A stretch of 64,000 nucleotides of DNA from an uncultured Ruminococcus sp. (GTDB lineage Bacteria > Bacillota > Clostridia > Oscillospirales > Acutalibacteraceae). The first letter of the stretch is position 1. Every line of letters starts with the position of its first letter. Positions 9,225-17,815 of this stretch are shown piece after piece. Location of the stretch: the NCBI GenBank assembly GCA_902777275.1, contig CACYTI010000016.1:62001-126000 (forward strand), in the 5' to 3' direction. The position numbers and the translations under genes are program-made. Below the pieces are notes generated by a model, which worked only from the letters and a program-made list of their open reading frames with translations, was not told the origin of the DNA and ran no database searches.

Positions 9225-10427
9225 ATGGCAAGAGAAAAGTTTGAAAGAAATAAGCCGCACGTAAACATTGGTACAATCGGTCACGTTGACCACGGCAAGA
9301 CCACTCTGACCGCTGCTATCACAAAGGTTCTCGCTCTTGAGGGCGACGCTGCTTTTGTTGACTACGCTAACATTGATAAGGCTCCCGAAGAGAGAGAGCG
9401 CGGTATCACAATCAACACCGCTCACGTTGAGTACGAGACCTCTAAGCGTCACTATGCTCACGTTGACTGCCCCGGCCACGCCGACTACGTTAAGAACATG
9501 ATCACCGGTGCTGCTCAGATGGACGGCGCTATCCTTGTTGTTTCCGCTGCTGACGGTCCTATGCCCCAGACCAGAGAGCACATCCTGCTTTCCCGTCAGG
9601 TAGGCGTTCCCTACATCGTTGTATTCATGAACAAGACCGACCAGGTTGACGACGAAGAGCTCCTCGAACTGGTAGAGATGGAGATCCGTGACCTGCTCAA
9701 CGAGTATGAGTTCCCGGGCGACGACACACCCATCATCAAGGGCTCCGCTTATGTTGCTCTCCAGAGCACTTCCAAGGACCCCAACGCTCCCGAGTACAAG
9801 TGCATCCACGAGCTGATGGACGCTGTTGACGACTTTATCCCCACTCCCGACCGTAAGGCTGACCAGCCCTTCCTTATGCCTGTTGAGGACGTATTCACCA
9901 TCACAGGCCGTGGTACCGTTGCCACCGGTAGAGTTGAAAGAGGTCAGATCCGCACCTCCGAGTCCGTTGAGATCGTTGGTCTTACCGAAGAGAAGAGAAC
10001 TGTTGTTGTTACAGGTCTTGAGATGTTCAGAAAGACCCTTGACTATGCTGAGGCCGGCGACAACGTAGGCGTTCTGCTCCGTGGCGTTCAGAGAACTGAG
10101 ATCCAGAGAGGTCAGGTTCTTGCAAAGCCCAACACCATTCATCCCCACACCAAGTTCCGCGGCCAGGTTTACGTTCTGACCAAGGATGAAGGCGGCCGTC
10201 ATACTCCTTTCTTCAACAACTATCGTCCCCAGTTCTATTTCAGAACCACAGACGTTACCGGCACCATCTCCCTGCCCGACGGCGTTGAGATGTGCATGCC
10301 CGGAGATAACGTAGAGATGGACGTTGAGCTTATCACCCCCATCGCTATCGAGGTTGGTCTCCGCTTCGCTATCCGTGAAGGCGGCAGAACAGTTGGCTCC
10401 GGCGCTGTTATCGCTATCAACGAGTAA
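9225..10427 (+). CDS. tuf: Translation elongation factor Tu
   Basis: The 400-residue GTPase delivers aminoacyl-tRNA to the ribosome. [18 protein letters not shown] and NKTD mark the G domain, followed by beta-barrel domains II and III. The start follows TAAGGAGGAAAATTTCCC. The strongly optimised codon use leaves a long open antisense frame on the minus strand, which is not a gene. It is the last gene of the str operon and is closed by a terminator. Confidence 0.98.
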   Translation: MAREKFERNKPHVNIGTIGHVDHGKTTLTAAITKVLALEGDAAFVDYANIDKAPEERERGITINTAHVEYETSKRHYAHVDCPGHADYVKNMITGAAQMDGAILVVSAADGPMPQTREHILLSRQVGVPYIVVFMNKTDQVDDEELLELVEMEIRDLLNEYEFPGDDTPIIKGSAYVALQSTSKDPNAPEYKCIHELMDAVDDFIPTPDRKADQPFLMPVEDVFTITGRGTVATGRVERGQIRTSESVEIVGLTEEKRTVVVTGLEMFRKTLDYAEAGDNVGVLLRGVQRTEIQRGQVLAKPNTIHPHTKFRGQVYVLTKDEGGRHTPFFNNYRPQFYFRTTDVTGTISLPDGVEMCMPGDNVEMDVELITPIAIEVGLRFAIREGGRTVGSGAVIAINE

Positions 10428-10447
10428 TTTATTATTCAAATAAACAC

Positions 10448-10477
10448 AAAAAGCTGTCCGGTAAGGGCAGCTTTTTT
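10448..10477 (+). terminator. Terminator of the str operon
   Basis: AAAAAGCTG (10448-10456) pairs with CAGCTTTTT (10468-10476); the stem runs into a T-run. It sits 20 bases after the tuf stop codon. Confidence 0.85.
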
Positions 10478-10636
10478 GCTATATAGGAAAACTTCTTTTC
10501 CAGCATTTGATGAACGCTTAGAAAGGTGAGCGCTTAGCATCCACCGGCGCTTTTTGTGTTTAAATTGAGTTTTCACAGGATAAAAGTTCAAAAAAGAGGT
10601 AGTATTTTGATTGGTATTGGTGTAAAATAGAACAGC

Positions 10637-10690
10637 AAAGCCTTCCTTCAACCGCGCGGTTAAACGCACGGATTGAAAGGAAGGCTTTTT
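10637..10690. repeat. Dispersed hairpin repeat, copy 1 (terminator-like)
   Basis: AAGCCTTCC...GGAAGGCTT arms flank a GC-rich loop containing GCGCGGTTAAACGC, then a T-run on the plus strand. It lies between tuf and the convergent DUF896 gene and can act as a bidirectional terminator. It is the first of several related copies in the window. Confidence 0.8.
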
Positions 10691-10710
10691 GATGATTTGA
10701 ACCGCCGAAA

Positions 10711-10926
10711 TTATTGTTTCTTCTGAAACGCTTCCTTAAACGGCACGACTGTGCCGTCCTTTTCCTCGACGCTTACGTTGTCGAGGGTTTCGGAAAACTG
10801 CTGACGTATCTCGCTCAGATAGATTTTGTAGAGCTTCTTTTGCTCTGCCTGCTCTTCGGGTGTCAGCCCCGTTGTTTTTTTCTTTTTTGCCAGCTCGTTT
10901 ATGCGGGCAAGCATTTGCTTATCCAT
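10711..10926 (-). CDS. DUF896 (YnzC-like) small protein
   Basis: The product has 71 residues, starting at ATG 10926 after AGAGGTAATTTT; an upstream in-frame ATG lacks a ribosome-binding site. The sequence MDKQMLARINELAKKKK, followed by LTPEEQAEQKKL and YLSEIRQQF, is typical of DUF896, a short helical-hairpin family of Firmicutes. The molecular role of the family is unknown. It reads in the same direction as, and lies just downstream of, ilvC. Confidence 0.85.
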   Translation of the reverse strand: MDKQMLARINELAKKKKTTGLTPEEQAEQKKLYKIYLSEIRQQFSETLDNVSVEEKDGTVVPFKEAFQKKQ

Positions 10927-10990
10927 AAAATTACCTCTGTAAAAAGGGCGCACACTGCGGCGCGCCCTGTAATCGTTATATTAGCTTGGT

Positions 10991-12109
<1,119 letters not shown>

Positions 12110-12131
12110 TTATAACTGTATTGTAAATCAT

Positions 12132-12346
12132 GAGCGCAACCGCGCTCAATTCATGCCGCATTGCGGCTATTCACGGTGAAAGCAATTCACGACCAAAGGT
12201 CAATTCATTCCTGTCTTATGCGTTTAATTGTTTCTCAAACGTTTTTTAATAAGAAAAGCTTGATACAAAAATGAATTGTTGCTTCGCAACATGAATTTAC
12301 TTCGTAATGAATAGTGCTGTCGGCACATGAATTGCAGACAAGCTGC
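12132..12346. repeat. Array of short palindromes separated by 7-bp AATTCAT/ATGAATT units
   Basis: On the right arm, ATGAATT or ATGAATA (12271-12277, 12291-12297, 12307-12313, 12327-12333) alternates with unrelated mini-hairpins at 12278-12290, 12298-12306, 12314-12326 and 12334-12346. On the left arm the complementary AATTCAT/C unit alternates with hairpins at 12132-12147, 12155-12167 and 12191-12201. The two arms are inverted around an AT-rich centre (about 12210-12268). The whole element fills the ilvN-ilvC gap. Its function is unknown. Confidence 0.8.
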
Positions 12347-12354
12347 ATTTTACG

Positions 12355-12846
12355 CTACACCGACAGCGCGGTGTTGCCTCTGTCAATGGCTATTGTGCCG
12401 GTGCGGACTATTTCGCGGATGCCGTAGGGTCTGAGCAGATCTATAAGCGTGTTGATGCGGTTTGTGCATTCGCAGTATTCCACGGTGACGCAGCCCGGTG
12501 CGACGTCCACTATTTTAGCCTGCATTATTTCGGCGGTCTTTATTATTTCAACGCGCTTAGCCGCAGCGCAGTGAACCTTAATCAAAATCAGCTCGCGGCT
12601 GATGAACTCTCCCCCGGTAAGGCACTTTACCTTGATTACGGGGATAACCTTGTTAAGCTGCTTTTCAAGCTGCTCAACTACATATTCGTCACCGTTCGCG
12701 ACTATTGTGATCCTCGACACGTCGGGATTGCTTGTAACTCCGACGGCGAGCGAGTCTATATTGAAACCGCGGCGCGAAAAAAGCCCCGAGATCTTCGAGA
12801 GCACGCCCGCGTGGTTTTCTACCAAAACAGATAATGTGTACTGCAT
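12355..12846 (-). CDS. ilvN: Acetolactate synthase regulatory (small) subunit
   Basis: The 163-residue protein has an N-terminal ACT domain (YTLSVLVENHAGVLSKISGLFSRRGFNIDS is split by the usual GV and RRGFNI signatures) and a second ACT-like half. It binds valine and confers feedback inhibition on the catalytic subunit. It starts 9 bases after the ilvB stop, so the two subunits are cotranslated. Length is normal for ilvN/ilvH. Confidence 0.95.
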   Translation of the reverse strand: MQYTLSVLVENHAGVLSKISGLFSRRGFNIDSLAVGVTSNPDVSRITIVANGDEYVVEQLEKQLNKVIPVIKVKCLTGGEFISRELILIKVHCAAAKRVEIIKTAEIMQAKIVDVAPGCVTVEYCECTNRINTLIDLLRPYGIREIVRTGTIAIDRGNTALSV

Positions 12847-12855
12847 ATCGTCACC

Positions 12856-14478
12856 TCATATGGAAGGAGTGTCGGGATATACGTTGCATACGAGGATAAA
12901 CGGCTTGTCCGACTTCACCATTTCTTTGATGATCTCCTCGGCTTCCTCGTTTGAGTTTGCCTCGGCGTGGTCGATGCCGTATGCCTCGGCTATTTTCTGA
13001 AAATCGGGGTCGCCTTCAAGAATCGTGGCGGAGTGACGGCTGCCGTAGTTCATATCCTGAAGCTCGCGCACCATGCCGAGCCTGTGATTGCGCATGATGA
13101 TTATTTTTATTGCGAGGTTGTTGCCCGCAATCGTCGCAAGCTCGTTCATGCTCATCTGGAAGCTGCCGTCGCCGCACACAACGACTACATCGCGTGACGG
13201 ACGCGCGAATTTTACTCCGACAGCGGCGGGAATTGAATATCCCATGGTGCCCATGCCGCCTGTTGTCAGGAATCTTCCCTCACGGATCATAAAGTTGTTG
13301 GCGCACCAAATCTGGTTCTGACCGACATCCGCAACGAGAATAGCCTTGCTGCGGAGCATTGAACTGAGCTGAGCCACAAGAGCGCGAGGCTCAACAAAGC
13401 CGTCAAACTTGGGCGGAATGCGGTAAAAGCTTTTTCTCCAATTTTTAACGGTCTCCTGCCACTGGTTCGGCACGACATAGTCGCCTATCTCCTCGTTGAG
13501 CATATTGAGCACGTTTTTCATATCGCCCACTATCGGGATTTCGGTTTTAACGTTTTTACCGATTTCGGCGGGGTCGATGTCTATGTGGATGACAGTGGTG
13601 TTCTCGCTCATCTGGTCGGGAGAGGCAACGGCTCTGTCCCCGAGACGTGCTCCGCATACGATAACCAAATCGGCGTCGTGAAGCGCGCGGTTGGCTACGG
13701 GCTTGCCGTGAGTCCCGAGCATTCCGAGATACATATCGCTGTCGCTCGGCATAACGCCTATGCCCATCATGGTCGAGATGACGGGGATCTTGGTTTTGTC
13801 AGCAAACGCCTGAAATTTGAGCTTTACGCCCGAGGAAAGAACGCCTCCGCCCGAAACTATGAGCGGTCTGCGGCTCTTTTTGATAGCCTCGACAGCGCGC
13901 CTTACCTGAACGGCATGACCGCGTGTGTTGGGCTTGTAGCCTATGATATTCACGGTCTCGGGATAGTGAAAGTCCTCAATTTTGTTTGTCTGGATATCCA
14001 TCGGGATATCTATCAATACGGGACCCTTTCTTCCCGTGGAAGCGATGTGGAAAGCTTCTTTAAAAATCCTTGGCAGATCCTCGGTTTTTGTCACGAGATA
14101 GCTGTGCTTTACAAAAGGCTCGCACGCTCCCGTGATATCCGCCTCCTGAAAAACGTCCCTGCCAAGCAGGTCGGTTTTGACCTGACCCGTAATGGCTATC
14201 ATCGGAACCGAGTCGGCGTAAGCGGTGGCGATCCCCGTTATCAGGTTGGTCGCTCCGGGACCCGAGGTCGCTACGCAAACTCCGGGAAGACCGCTGCAGC
14301 GCGAATAACCGCTTGCGGCGTGCGCCGCGTTCTGTTCCTGCCTCACCAAAATGTGTTTGATGGACGATTCGTAAATTTTGTCGTAGAACGGGCATATGGT
14401 CGCGCCGGGATAGCCGAAGACGACCTTTACGCCCTCTGCTTCCAAACATTTTACCATAATTTCAGCGCCGCTGATCAT
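12856..14478 (-). CDS. ilvB: Acetolactate synthase catalytic (large) subunit
   Basis: The 540-residue thiamine-diphosphate enzyme condenses pyruvate with pyruvate or 2-oxobutyrate. The catalytic Glu lies in VRQEQNAAHAASGYSR, and the ThDP/Mg motif begins CGDGSFQMSMNEL. I place the start at ATG 14478 (MISGAEIMVKCL), which follows GGGAGGGATTGACACA; an in-frame ATG 33 bases earlier has no ribosome-binding site. A TATAAT box lies about 50 bases upstream on the minus strand, with a weak -35. The 143-base divergent gap is too short for a T-box leader. Confidence 0.95.
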   Translation of the reverse strand: MISGAEIMVKCLEAEGVKVVFGYPGATICPFYDKIYESSIKHILVRQEQNAAHAASGYSRCSGLPGVCVATSGPGATNLITGIATAYADSVPMIAITGQVKTDLLGRDVFQEADITGACEPFVKHSYLVTKTEDLPRIFKEAFHIASTGRKGPVLIDIPMDIQTNKIEDFHYPETVNIIGYKPNTRGHAVQVRRAVEAIKKSRRPLIVSGGGVLSSGVKLKFQAFADKTKIPVISTMMGIGVMPSDSDMYLGMLGTHGKPVANRALHDADLVIVCGARLGDRAVASPDQMSENTTVIHIDIDPAEIGKNVKTEIPIVGDMKNVLNMLNEEIGDYVVPNQWQETVKNWRKSFYRIPPKFDGFVEPRALVAQLSSMLRSKAILVADVGQNQIWCANNFMIREGRFLTTGGMGTMGYSIPAAVGVKFARPSRDVVVVCGDGSFQMSMNELATIAGNNLAIKIIIMRNHRLGMVRELQDMNYGSRHSATILEGDPDFQKIAEAYGIDHAEANSNEEAEEIIKEMVKSDKPFILVCNVYPDTPSI

Positions 14479-14654
14479 TGTGTCAATCCCTCCCTGAATA
14501 TACCTTTCCATAGTCAGTAAACTATATTATACTACAACAGAATTAAAAAGTAAAGTAAAAATCACAATTATTTGTGTTATTCTGCGTAGACTTACGCGCG
14601 CCGATGTGTTACAATAGGGGAGTAAAATGAAATAAACCACAAGGAGGTCAATCT

Positions 14655-15839
14655 ATGAATAATTTCAGGTTTTACACCCCCACCGAGGTGCTGTTCGGCA
14701 GGGGAGTTGAGTCTCAGACAGGAGAAGCTGCCGCGAAGCACGGCACAAGGGCTCTGCTTGTTTACGGCAAGGGAAGCGTTGTCAGGAGCGGATTGCTTGA
14801 ACGCGTAAGGCAGTCGTTGGAAAAATCGGGGCTTGCGGTTGAAGAATTCGGCGGAGCGCAGCCGAACCCCACTCTGTCGCACGCCGAGGAGGGCGTTCAA
14901 AAGGCGCTTGCGTTCGGAGCAGATATAATAATAGCTGTCGGCGGAGGCAGCGCGATAGACACCGCCAAGGGCATAGCACACGGCGCGGCAAATCCCGACA
15001 AAAAGCTCTGGGACATCTGGACAAAGCAGGTCCCGCTCACGAAATCCCTGCCTGTTGGCGCGGTGCTGACAATGCCCGCGGCAGGAAGCGAAATGAGCGA
15101 CTCAGCCGTTCTCACAAACACCGGGCTCGGCAAAAAGGCGGGTATCGGCACCGAATTCAACCGCTGCCGCTTTGCGGTGATGAACCCGGAATTCTGCGCG
15201 ACTCTGCCGCCCTATCAGCTTGCGGCGGGCGTTACCGACATTATGATGCACACCATGGAGCGCTATTTTATCCCCGGCGCAAAGTGCGACCTCACCGACG
15301 AAATAGCCGAGGGACTGCTGAGAACCGTTATCAAAAACGGAGCCGTTGTTGTGAAGGATCCCTCCGATTACGACGCTATGGCTGAAATCTTTTGGGCTTC
15401 AAGCCTGTCCCACAACAACCTGACCGAATGCGGCAGAGGAAAGGATTTTTCCGTGCACAAGTTAGGTCATCCGCTTTCGGCGCGGTTCGGCGTCACTCAC
15501 GGAGCCTCCCTTGCCTCTGTCTGGGGCGCGTGGGCTGAGGAGTTATACGAGGATTGCTTGCCGCGTTTTTCGCAGTACGCAAGGCGCGTGTGGGGCGTTG
15601 ACGAAGCGGACGACACAGCCGCCGCCAAGGAGGGTATCAGCCGCACCGTCGGCTTCTTCAAGTCTATCGGAATGCCGACAAACTTAAAGAGCCTGAATGT
15701 CGGCACAGCCGAATCCGACCTTGAACAGCTTTCGCTCGATGCTACTCAGGGCGATACTCTCCGCCTGTCAAGGATCCGTCCGCTCGACGCGAAGGCTGTC
15801 GAAGGAATTTACCGCAGAGCTATGAATTTTGAAATTTGA
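14655..15839 (+). CDS. Iron-containing (butanol dehydrogenase-like) alcohol dehydrogenase
   Basis: The 394-residue group III dehydrogenase resembles clostridial NADPH-dependent butanol dehydrogenase and YqhD. The cofactor-binding GGGSAIDTAKG motif starts near residue 96, and Fe/Zn ligands are visible at Asp195, His199, His268 and His282. It reduces aldehydes to alcohols at the end of fermentation or detoxifies aldehydes. The start follows AAGGAGGTCAATCT. It is divergent from ilvB. A CACAA/TTGTG inverted repeat at 14562-14575 in the shared promoter region could be an operator. Confidence 0.92.
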   Translation: MNNFRFYTPTEVLFGRGVESQTGEAAAKHGTRALLVYGKGSVVRSGLLERVRQSLEKSGLAVEEFGGAQPNPTLSHAEEGVQKALAFGADIIIAVGGGSAIDTAKGIAHGAANPDKKLWDIWTKQVPLTKSLPVGAVLTMPAAGSEMSDSAVLTNTGLGKKAGIGTEFNRCRFAVMNPEFCATLPPYQLAAGVTDIMMHTMERYFIPGAKCDLTDEIAEGLLRTVIKNGAVVVKDPSDYDAMAEIFWASSLSHNNLTECGRGKDFSVHKLGHPLSARFGVTHGASLASVWGAWAEELYEDCLPRFSQYARRVWGVDEADDTAAAKEGISRTVGFFKSIGMPTNLKSLNVGTAESDLEQLSLDATQGDTLRLSRIRPLDAKAVEGIYRRAMNFEI

Positions 15840-15873
15840 TATTCAAGCGATCTTGTTGTAAAACGGTGATATT

Positions 15874-16656
15874 ATGTGCAACTTCACGATCCGCTCCGCA
15901 GTCAAAGAGGATGCCGCCAAGCTGAGCGAAATATATAAGTATTATGTAAAAAACACGGCGGTCACGTTTGAGTACGCTCCGCCCTCAGAGGACGAATTCG
16001 CGGAGAGAATCAGCTCGACGCTGAAAAAATACCCGTATCTTGTCGCCGAGGATGAGGATGAAATAATCGGCTTCGCGTTTGCGCGGGCATTCAGAGCCCG
16101 GCCTGCCTACGACTATTCCGCCGAGACGACGATTTATCTTCGTCCCGACGCGCGTCGCAGGGGTTACGGCAAGGCGCTGTATTCGGTTCTTGAGCACGAG
16201 CTTGCCTGCATGGGAATCAAAAACCTCTATGCCTGCATAGCCGTGACCGAACGGCAGGACAGCTTTCTGAACTCGGACAGCCCGCTCTTTCACGAGGCTT
16301 CGGGCTTTAGCGGGTGCGGCGAGTTCCGCAACTGCGGCTATAAATTCGGCAATTGGTACAGCATGATTTGGATGGAAAAGATTATCGGCGAATTTACCGA
16401 AAAGCCTGCGCCGATCATCACATATCCCGATTTGATAAATATGTGCGGAAAGCCTGTTGCCGATACGCTGTCCCGTTACGAGGATAAAACCGTCCGCGTT
16501 GTGACGAAGGACGGTTGGATATTTATAGGCGAGTCGAATTCTTTTCCGCCGGAATACGGAATGCACGAGTATAACGTTGAGGAGGAAGGAATGCGGATCG
16601 GGGTTTATACTATTTTTAAAGGTGAGATCAAAAGCGTCTGCGAGATTGATTTATAA
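15874..16656 (+). CDS. GNAT acetyltransferase with a C-terminal add-on domain
   Basis: Residues 1-170 form a GNAT N-acetyltransferase close to the phosphinothricin-acetyltransferase group, with the acetyl-CoA loop RPDARRRGYGKALY and the C-terminal FGNWYSMIWMEK. Residues about 185-260 are a separate domain, LSRYEDKTVRVVTKDGWIFI followed by a Glu-rich strand, which I would model as a small beta-barrel. The family acetylates amino groups of small molecules; the substrate is unknown. It starts 34 bases after the dehydrogenase gene and overlaps the end of the convergent YjdF-like gene by 6 bases. Confidence 0.8.
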   Translation: MCNFTIRSAVKEDAAKLSEIYKYYVKNTAVTFEYAPPSEDEFAERISSTLKKYPYLVAEDEDEIIGFAFARAFRARPAYDYSAETTIYLRPDARRRGYGKALYSVLEHELACMGIKNLYACIAVTERQDSFLNSDSPLFHEASGFSGCGEFRNCGYKFGNWYSMIWMEKIIGEFTEKPAPIITYPDLINMCGKPVADTLSRYEDKTVRVVTKDGWIFIGESNSFPPEYGMHEYNVEEEGMRIGVYTIFKGEIKSVCEIDL

Positions 16657-17418
16657 TATGTCGGCGTTTCCCTTGACCGGAATAAAATTCCTGATAAACC
16701 CGGTATGCTTTTTTCTACCGATCAAATAAAAATATCCCGCCGTGTTAAAAACCGCCGCTCCCGCAAAGTTGACGAGCAAGTCCTTCATCGTGTCGATAAG
16801 ACCGATGTCAAGGTAGCCGCCGACGCTCAAATCACGCCCGTTAACTGCGGTGCGGCTGATGTTTTCTATGACCGCCGTTTCTTCGCCTCCGAGCAAACGC
16901 GAATGAACGGCGGTTATTACCGTGTCCTTCTGCATATCCTTGCCGAAAAGACAATCCATGCCGAACTCGAAAAACTCCCAGACAGTCCCCGCCGTCATGG
17001 AGAAGCAAAACGAAAACAGCACCACAAAAAGCGGAGAAAGCTGCAGTTTAACGCGGCGGTTGCGGTTGAGAATGTCTATCAGCCCGAAGCCCACGCCCGC
17101 GCAGATAAAGCCGTTTACGGTGTGGAGCGCGGTATCGAGCATGGGGAGCTTTTCGTAAAACGCCGAAATCTCCCCTAAAATGTTCGCGGCGAACACAAAC
17201 GAGATCATTATTATTTCCATAACGGTGGGCAAGCCGATTTTCAGCCTGCGCTCCAAAAAAGACGGTATCATCATAAGCCCGAGCGTCAGCGCGCAGGTGA
17301 CGGCGTTCTCCCACTGACCGCGCCTGAGACTGTAAACTAAAACAGCCAACGTCACCGCGCGGACTATTATGTATATCGCCGTCTTTATCAGTAGCTTCCG
17401 TTTGTCTTTGTTAACCAT
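16651..17418 (-). CDS. YjdF-like (DUF2238) integral membrane protein
   Basis: The 255-residue polytopic membrane protein has about seven hydrophobic segments. Family landmarks are visible: LDTALHTVNGF, AGTVWEFFEFGMD and IDTMKDLLVNFAGA. The function of the family is unknown. ATG 17418 follows a GAGG element; a GTG one codon earlier is also possible. It converges with the GNAT gene and is followed, on its upstream side, by a repeat-rich gap before valS. Confidence 0.75.
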   Translation of the reverse strand: MVNKDKRKLLIKTAIYIIVRAVTLAVLVYSLRRGQWENAVTCALTLGLMMIPSFLERRLKIGLPTVMEIIMISFVFAANILGEISAFYEKLPMLDTALHTVNGFICAGVGFGLIDILNRNRRVKLQLSPLFVVLFSFCFSMTAGTVWEFFEFGMDCLFGKDMQKDTVITAVHSRLLGGEETAVIENISRTAVNGRDLSVGGYLDIGLIDTMKDLLVNFAGAAVFNTAGYFYLIGRKKHTGFIRNFIPVKGNADIL

Positions 17419-17586
17419 CACCGCGCCTCGCTTTCACGCAGGATAATTATATGCGCGGCATAGGCGAAATATACTGTCGGCTGAGCCGACGGACAGGACG
17501 GCTTTGGATAGCGTCGTTAAAAGATAACCTTTCATAAACGCCGCGTCATAACGCGTGAATAGCTGTAAAGTTTTTGTCAAACGTAT

Positions 17587-17617
17587 GAAGCGCGGATTGG
17601 GTGCAGCGTCACGCTGC
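17587..17617. repeat. Dispersed 27-bp-family repeat, single copy upstream of valS
   Basis: GCGCGGATTGGGT followed by a GCAGCGTCACGCTGC hairpin matches the tandem copies at 38555-38608. Confidence 0.7.
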
Positions 17618-17624
17618 CACCAAT

Positions 17625-17674
17625 GTGTTCATATTGTATAATGTCCTTGGGAACCATATGAACAACATGAACAC
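17625..17674 (+). promoter_or_regulatory. Alternative inverted repeats upstream of valS
   Basis: GTGTTCAT (17625-17632) can pair with ATGAACAC (17667-17674), while the overlapping GTTCATAT (17627-17634) can pair with ATATGAAC (17656-17663). The two stems are mutually exclusive. I see no T-box sequence. The role is unknown; it could be an operator for a dimeric repressor. Confidence 0.4.
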
Positions 17675-17746
17675 TATGTGTTTGACAGCGTCCGGTAATT
17701 TGCTTTCAATAAAATCAGATTGCCGTGCCGGAATGGAATCTGAATC

Positions 17747-17775
17747 TTGACAAAACCCTAAAATAGTGCGATAAT
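17747..17775 (+). promoter_or_regulatory. valS promoter
   Basis: TTGACA (17747-17752) and GATAAT (17770-17775) with a 17-base spacer lie about 40 bases before the start codon. A second candidate, TTGACA at 17682-17687 with TTCAAT at 17705-17710, lies upstream. Confidence 0.75.
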
Positions 17776-17815
17776 ATTTAATTGTATATCATCATAAAAT
17801 CAAAGGGGAATATTC

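Noticed and set aside
9153..10439. A 428-codon open frame antisense to tuf
   Set aside because: It mirrors the highly biased codon use of tuf, has no ribosome-binding site and a low-complexity translation; EF-Tu on the plus strand is certain.
12132..12346. Considered as a CRISPR array
   Set aside because: The repeat is only 7 bp, the spacers are short palindromes rather than unique 30-40-base sequences, and no cas gene is near.
14562..14575. Rex-type redox operator for the alcohol dehydrogenase gene
   Set aside because: The CACAA/TTGTG inverted repeat does not match the clostridial Rex consensus (TTGTTAAN4TTAACAA), so only a generic operator remains possible.
14479..14654. T-box or other leader riboswitch upstream of ilvB
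   Set aside because: The divergent gap is too short and I see no T-box core sequence or terminator/antiterminator pair.
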